Source: Burkholderiaceae bacterium (lineage in GTDB: Bacteria > Pseudomonadota > Gammaproteobacteria > Burkholderiales > Burkholderiaceae_C). Taken from it: 64,000 nt of DNA. Location of the stretch: contig JACKLO010000008.1 in assembly GCA_024235915.1 (NCBI GenBank), positions 310,001 to 374,000 of the forward strand, in the 5' to 3' direction. The notes beneath the pieces are model-generated. The model worked only from the letters and a program-made list of their open reading frames with translations, had not been told where the DNA came from and searched no databases. Position numbers and translations under genes: made by a program. Below are positions 59,836-64,000 of this stretch, one piece after another. Position 1 is the stretch's first letter. Each line of letters begins with the position of its first letter.

Positions 59836-59940
59836 TTGGGGGACATTTCGCGAGGGGACCGGAAATTGCCCCTCTGGTCCCCCAACTGTGCCCCCACTTT
59901 GCGCCGGCCGTCAAAGCGCAACGGCGGTCAACGGCGAAAG

Positions 59941-59965
59941 AAAAAGCCCCGGCTGGCGGGGCTTT
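59941..59965 (-). terminator. Intrinsic terminator after tRNA-Ser
   Basis: AAAGCCCCG (59943-59951) pairs with CGGGGCTTT (59957-59965) around a 5-base loop, with TTTTTCTTT on the minus strand. It ends the tRNA transcript and shields the integrase gene from read-through. Confidence 0.85.
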
Positions 59966-60010
59966 CTAGTGACATTCGCGGTGGTTCGCGGTCACTGCCG
60001 CATGTATCAC

Positions 60011-60102
60011 TGGCGGAGAAGGAGGGATTCGAACCCTCGGTACTGTATGAACAGTACGCCGGATTTCGAATCCGGTGCATTCGACCACTCTGCCACCTCT
60101 CC
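60011..60102 (-). tRNA. tRNA-Ser (anticodon CGA)
   Basis: A 92-nt class II tRNA with encoded CCA. The acceptor GGAGAGG pairs with CTTCTCC (one G-U). The anticodon stem CCGGA/TCCGG holds the loop TTCGAAA (anticodon at 60066-60068). The long variable arm is GTACTG-TTCATA-CAGTAC and the T-arm GAGGG-TTCGAAT-CCCTC. Its 3' end is the probable integration target of the adjacent element. Confidence 0.97.
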
Positions 60103-60146
60103 CGTTGCTGCCGTCGGTCACTCGGCAGCAAAGCGCGCATTGTAGC

Positions 60147-60949
60147 TCAGGCCGTGAAGCGGATCGTCAGGCCCGCGAGCCGCGCATCGCTGGGCTGCGT
60201 GTGCCAGGTCTGGCCCGGCGCCACCGGCCAGGCGTCGGTCAGCGTGCCGGTGGTCACGCATTCGCCGGCACACACGCGCGCGTCCGGCGTCTGCTCGCGC
60301 ATGGCCTGCAGCCACACGCGCAGGGCCGACAACGGGCCGTCCAGCACATTTACGCCCTGCCCCCGATCGACCACGGCGTCGCCATGCCGCAGCGTCAGCT
60401 GCAACGCCGACAGCGTCGCCGCCGGCGCATGCATGTCGGTCAAGCGCAGCCGCGGCCCAACCAGCAGGCGACCATGCAGGCCGAAGTCCGCCACCGGTGC
60501 AGCCGGCCCGTCGAAGCGCCAGCCGACGTGGGTGTGCACGATCTCCACGCCATGCGCCACCCAGTCGATGCAAGCAGCCAGCGCCGATTCGTCCATGTCC
60601 GGCGACGGTTCGCTGGCCAGCCCGAACACGATCTCCGGCTCCAGGCGGGGTTCGACCAGACCGGCCAGCGACAGCTCGGCTTCGCAGCGGTCCAGCAAGG
60701 TCAGCGTGTCGTCCCACACACGCCCCCAGATCGGCTGGTGTACGCCGTAGCGGGGCCAGATCGTGCGGTTGGTGAAACCGATCTTCCAGCCACGCGGCGT
60801 GCGGCCAGCGGCCAGCAGGCGCTGCTCGGCTTCGGCAGAAACCTGCCATGCCGTGCTCAGGTCCAGCGCCGGCGGCAGCGTGGCCGACCGCCCGGCCGCA
60901 CGGGCGGCCAACAGGTCCGCAGCGATGTCGGGCACGCCGAGCGTCGACC

Positions 60950-60953
<4 letters not shown>
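60147..60953 (-). CDS. 2-keto-4-pentenoate hydratase-like (FAH superfamily) protein
   Basis: A 268-residue protein of the MhpD/FAH family, which hydrates 2-oxopent-4-enoate type products of meta-cleavage. The EPEIVFGLAS segment carries the metal-binding Glu residues, and THVGWRFDGP and the end (WHTQPSDARLAGLTIRF) fit the family. The GTG start at 60953 overlaps the serS stop (GTGA); the remaining open frame upstream reads through serS. Partner ring-cleavage genes are not in the window. Confidence 0.82.
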
Positions 60954-62245
<1,292 letters not shown>

Positions 62246-62314
62246 GGGGAATCTCCGGAATTCAATGGGGCTGCGCGCCAGGGTGGGCGCACGGGGCTGA
62301 CGACGACGACAGCG

Positions 62315-63319
62315 TCAAGATCGCTCGGACGCCCCGCCTTGGTCCGCCGCGGCCCGTGCCGCCGCTTCGGCCATGCTGCGGTCGCCCAGACCGCGCGGCA
62401 GCGGGAACTGCACCGTCTCGGTCACACCATCCATCTTGCGCACCGCGGTGGCGCCCAGTTCGCGCAGACGCAGGATCACCTGCTGCACCAGAACGTCGGG
62501 CGCCGAGGCGCCAGCCGTCAGGCCCACACGCTGGCGGCCCTCGAACCATTGCGCCTGCAGGTCGGCGGCGGCGTCGACCATGTAGGCCGGCGTGCCCAGG
62601 CGCTGCGCCAGTTCGCGCAGGCGGTTGCTGTTGCTGCTGGTGGGGCTGCCGACCACGATGACCACGTCCACCGCCGGCGCCAGCAGCTTGACGGCATCCT
62701 GCCGGTTCTGCGTGGCGTAGCAGATGTCCTGCTTCTTGGGTTCGCGCACGTACGGGAACCGGTCCTTCACGGCGGCCAGGATCTCGGCGGCGTCGTCGAC
62801 GCTCAGCGTGGTCTGGGTGACGACGGCCAGCTTCTCCCCACGGGGCTGCACACGGGCCACGTCGGCCACGTCCTCCACGAGGTAGATGCCGTCGTTGAGC
62901 TGACCCATCGTGCCTTCGACCTCGGGGTGCCCCTTGTGGCCGATCATCACGAACTCGTAACCCTCCTTGGCCAGCTTGGCGACCTCGACGTGGACCTTGG
63001 TCACCAGCGGGCAGGTGGCGTCGAAGACCTGGAAGCCGCGCTGCGCGGCCTCGGCGCGCACGGCCTTGGGCACCCCGTGGGCGCTGAACACCAGCGTGGC
63101 GCCAGGGGGAACGTCGGCCAGGTCCTCGATGAAGATCGCGCCCTTGGCCTTCAGGTCGGCCACCACGTAGGTGTTGTGCACGATCTCGTGGCGCACATAG
63201 ATCGGCGCGCCAAAGCGCTGCAGCGCGCGCTCGACGATCTCGATGGCACGGTCCACGCCGGCGCAGAAGCCGCGCGGCTCGGCCAGCAGCACTTCCTGCA
63301 GGTTGTCCGGCGCGCTCAC
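62315..63319 (-). CDS. ispH: 4-hydroxy-3-methylbut-2-enyl diphosphate reductase
   Basis: Last step of the non-mevalonate isoprenoid pathway. The 334 residues carry the three cluster cysteines in RGFCAGVDRA (Cys19), DATCPLVTK and QDICYATQNRQ. GHKGHPEVEGT and GSPTSSNSNRL are conserved substrate-site segments. It has a GTG start and overlaps fkpB by four bases, the usual fkpB-ispH pairing. Confidence 0.97.
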   Translation of the reverse strand: MSAPDNLQEVLLAEPRGFCAGVDRAIEIVERALQRFGAPIYVRHEIVHNTYVVADLKAKGAIFIEDLADVPPGATLVFSAHGVPKAVRAEAAQRGFQVFDATCPLVTKVHVEVAKLAKEGYEFVMIGHKGHPEVEGTMGQLNDGIYLVEDVADVARVQPRGEKLAVVTQTTLSVDDAAEILAAVKDRFPYVREPKKQDICYATQNRQDAVKLLAPAVDVVIVVGSPTSSNSNRLRELAQRLGTPAYMVDAAADLQAQWFEGRQRVGLTAGASAPDVLVQQVILRLRELGATAVRKMDGVTETVQFPLPRGLGDRSMAEAAARAAADQGGASERS

Positions 63320-63786
63320 AGCACCCCCAGCAGCTGCACCTCGAACCGCACGGGCTGGCCGGCGAGCGGGTGGTTGAAGTCGAACAGCAACCAGTCGTCG
63401 CCCGCCTCGCGCACGACACCGGCGTACGCACCCTGCCCGTCGGGCGTGGGGAACTGCACCACATCGCCTACGGAATACTCCGCGTCTGGATCGCCCAGTT
63501 CGCGCAGCAGGGTCAGCTTCACGCGCTGCAGCAGTTCCGGATTGCGGTCACCGAAGGCGGCACCCGCGGGCAGCTCGAACTGCTGGTGTGCGCCCTCGGC
63601 GAGGCCGACCAGCAGCGACTCGATCGCCGGGGCCAGCTGCCCGCTGCCCAGCGACAACGTGGCCGGCTTGTCGTCGAAGGTGGAGACGACGTCGGCGCCA
63701 TCGGGCCCGCTGAGGCGGTAATGCAGGGTCAGGAACGACCCGGGCTGCACGGTGTTCACAGGGTTTTTCGGCGCTGCGTGGCGCAC
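63316..63786 (-). CDS. fkpB: FKBP-type peptidyl-prolyl isomerase (SlpA/FkpB)
   Basis: A 156-residue FKBP-fold isomerase with LTLHYRLSGPDG, the core LGSGQLAPAIESLLVGLAEG and the insert-in-flap domain YSVGDVVQF to DFNHPLAGQ. It has a GTG start at 63786. An in-frame GTG at 63759 would give the usual FkpB length, so the true start may be nine codons downstream. It is divergent from radC across 56 bases. Confidence 0.92.
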   Translation of the reverse strand: MRHAAPKNPVNTVQPGSFLTLHYRLSGPDGADVVSTFDDKPATLSLGSGQLAPAIESLLVGLAEGAHQQFELPAGAAFGDRNPELLQRVKLTLLRELGDPDAEYSVGDVVQFPTPDGQGAYAGVVREAGDDWLLFDFNHPLAGQPVRFEVQLLGVL

Positions 63787-63842
63787 GGATAGACTGAGGC
63801 GTCATTCTACGAAACGCCGCCTTTCCAGCCCGCGCCGACCCC

Positions 63843-64000
63843 ATGGGACCCAAGCAGCTGCCTGCCGACCAGCGCCCGCGCGAGAAGCTGCTCGCCCGCG
63901 GTGCCGGCGCGCTGGCCGACACCGAGCTGCTGGCCCTGCTGCTGCGCACCGGGCTGGCCGGGCGCGACGTGTTCTCGCTGGCACAGGACGTGCTGGACCA
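63843..64000 (+). CDS. radC: RadC-family protein, N-terminal part
   Basis: The first 52 codons of a gene that runs off the right edge. MGPKQLPADQRPREKLLARG and ADTELLALLLRTG are the helix-hairpin-helix start of RadC proteins, whose JAB1/MPN metallopeptidase-like domain would follow outside the window. Despite the name, a repair role is not proven for the family. It diverges from fkpB. Confidence 0.9.
   Translation, partial: MGPKQLPADQRPREKLLARGAGALADTELLALLLRTGLAGRDVFSLAQDVLD

Larger units (their letters stand above)
50808..60011. mobile_element. tRNA-Ser-linked integrated element, phage satellite-like
   Basis: Between the MBL gene and tRNA-Ser(CGA), nearly every gene is on the minus strand, reading away from the tRNA. 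In order: P4-type integrase, two unknowns, AlpA-like regulator, replication-type protein, small genes, prohead-protease-tail-like protein, HK97 major capsid protein, then zinc-finger, TPR and zinc-ribbon genes. Many starts overlap the previous stop. There is no portal, terminase, tail, lysis or CI-type repressor gene. The left boundary is uncertain: about 50.8 kb, or about 53.3 kb if the tRNA-like relic marks an end. Confidence 0.7.

Overview
The window is high-GC, densely packed chromosomal DNA. Its housekeeping genes and their order (trxB, ftsK, lolA and rarA together; fkpB, ispH and radC together; galU; a Bug-family binding protein; paired LivFGMH importers; a DUF3717-DUF1289 protein) point to a betaproteobacterium of the order Burkholderiales, probably a Rubrivivax/Leptothrix/Ideonella-like lineage. 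This assignment comes from reading translated products, not from a database search.

Layout. At 1-10.4 kb: a cut lipoprotein gene, valS, a 2-hydroxyacid dehydrogenase-like protein with altered catalytic residues, galU, tusA, a NUDIX hydrolase, cysM, tRNA-Leu(CAA), a rhomboid protease, an NAD-dependent epimerase, a ferredoxin-type flavin reductase and a coupled Bug-type binding protein. At 10.4-25.1 kb: a 12-gene minus-strand unit, with most junctions overlapping or close, for import and CoA-dependent breakdown of an organic acid. It encodes a feruloyl-CoA synthase-like ligase, enoyl-CoA hydratase, thiolase, SDR, thioesterase, LivK, LivH, a fused LivM-LivG, LivF, an acyl-CoA dehydrogenase, a second ligase and an HCCA isomerase-like protein. 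A TetR-family gene diverges from it, and a perfect 16-bp palindrome lies between the two. At 25.1-29.9 kb: a secreted esterase and a second LivFGMH set with no binding protein.

At 30-50.7 kb: rarA, lolA, ftsK, a Crp/Fnr regulator, trxB, rpmB-rpmG, a fatty acid desaturase, rsmB-purN, trpS, a carboxylesterase, a diguanylate cyclase, a DUF3717-DUF1289 protein, a MATE pump, a Spy-like protein with a two-component system, a lipoprotein, a second small Spy-like protein and an MBL-fold hydrolase.

At about 50.8-60.0 kb lies an integrated element next to tRNA-Ser(CGA). Reading away from the tRNA it has a P4-type integrase, two unknown genes, an AlpA-like regulator, a replication-type winged-helix protein, several short genes, a small protein that looks like the detached C-terminal tail of a prohead protease, and an HK97-fold major capsid protein. 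After a gap come a zinc-finger protein, a TPR/glycosyltransferase-like protein and another zinc-ribbon protein. No portal, terminase, tail or lysis gene is present, so it resembles a phage satellite more than a prophage. This is the most novel part of the window.

At 60.1-64 kb: a 2-keto-4-pentenoate hydratase-like gene, serS, ispH, fkpB and the start of radC. There are no rRNA genes, CRISPR arrays or recognisable insertion sequences.
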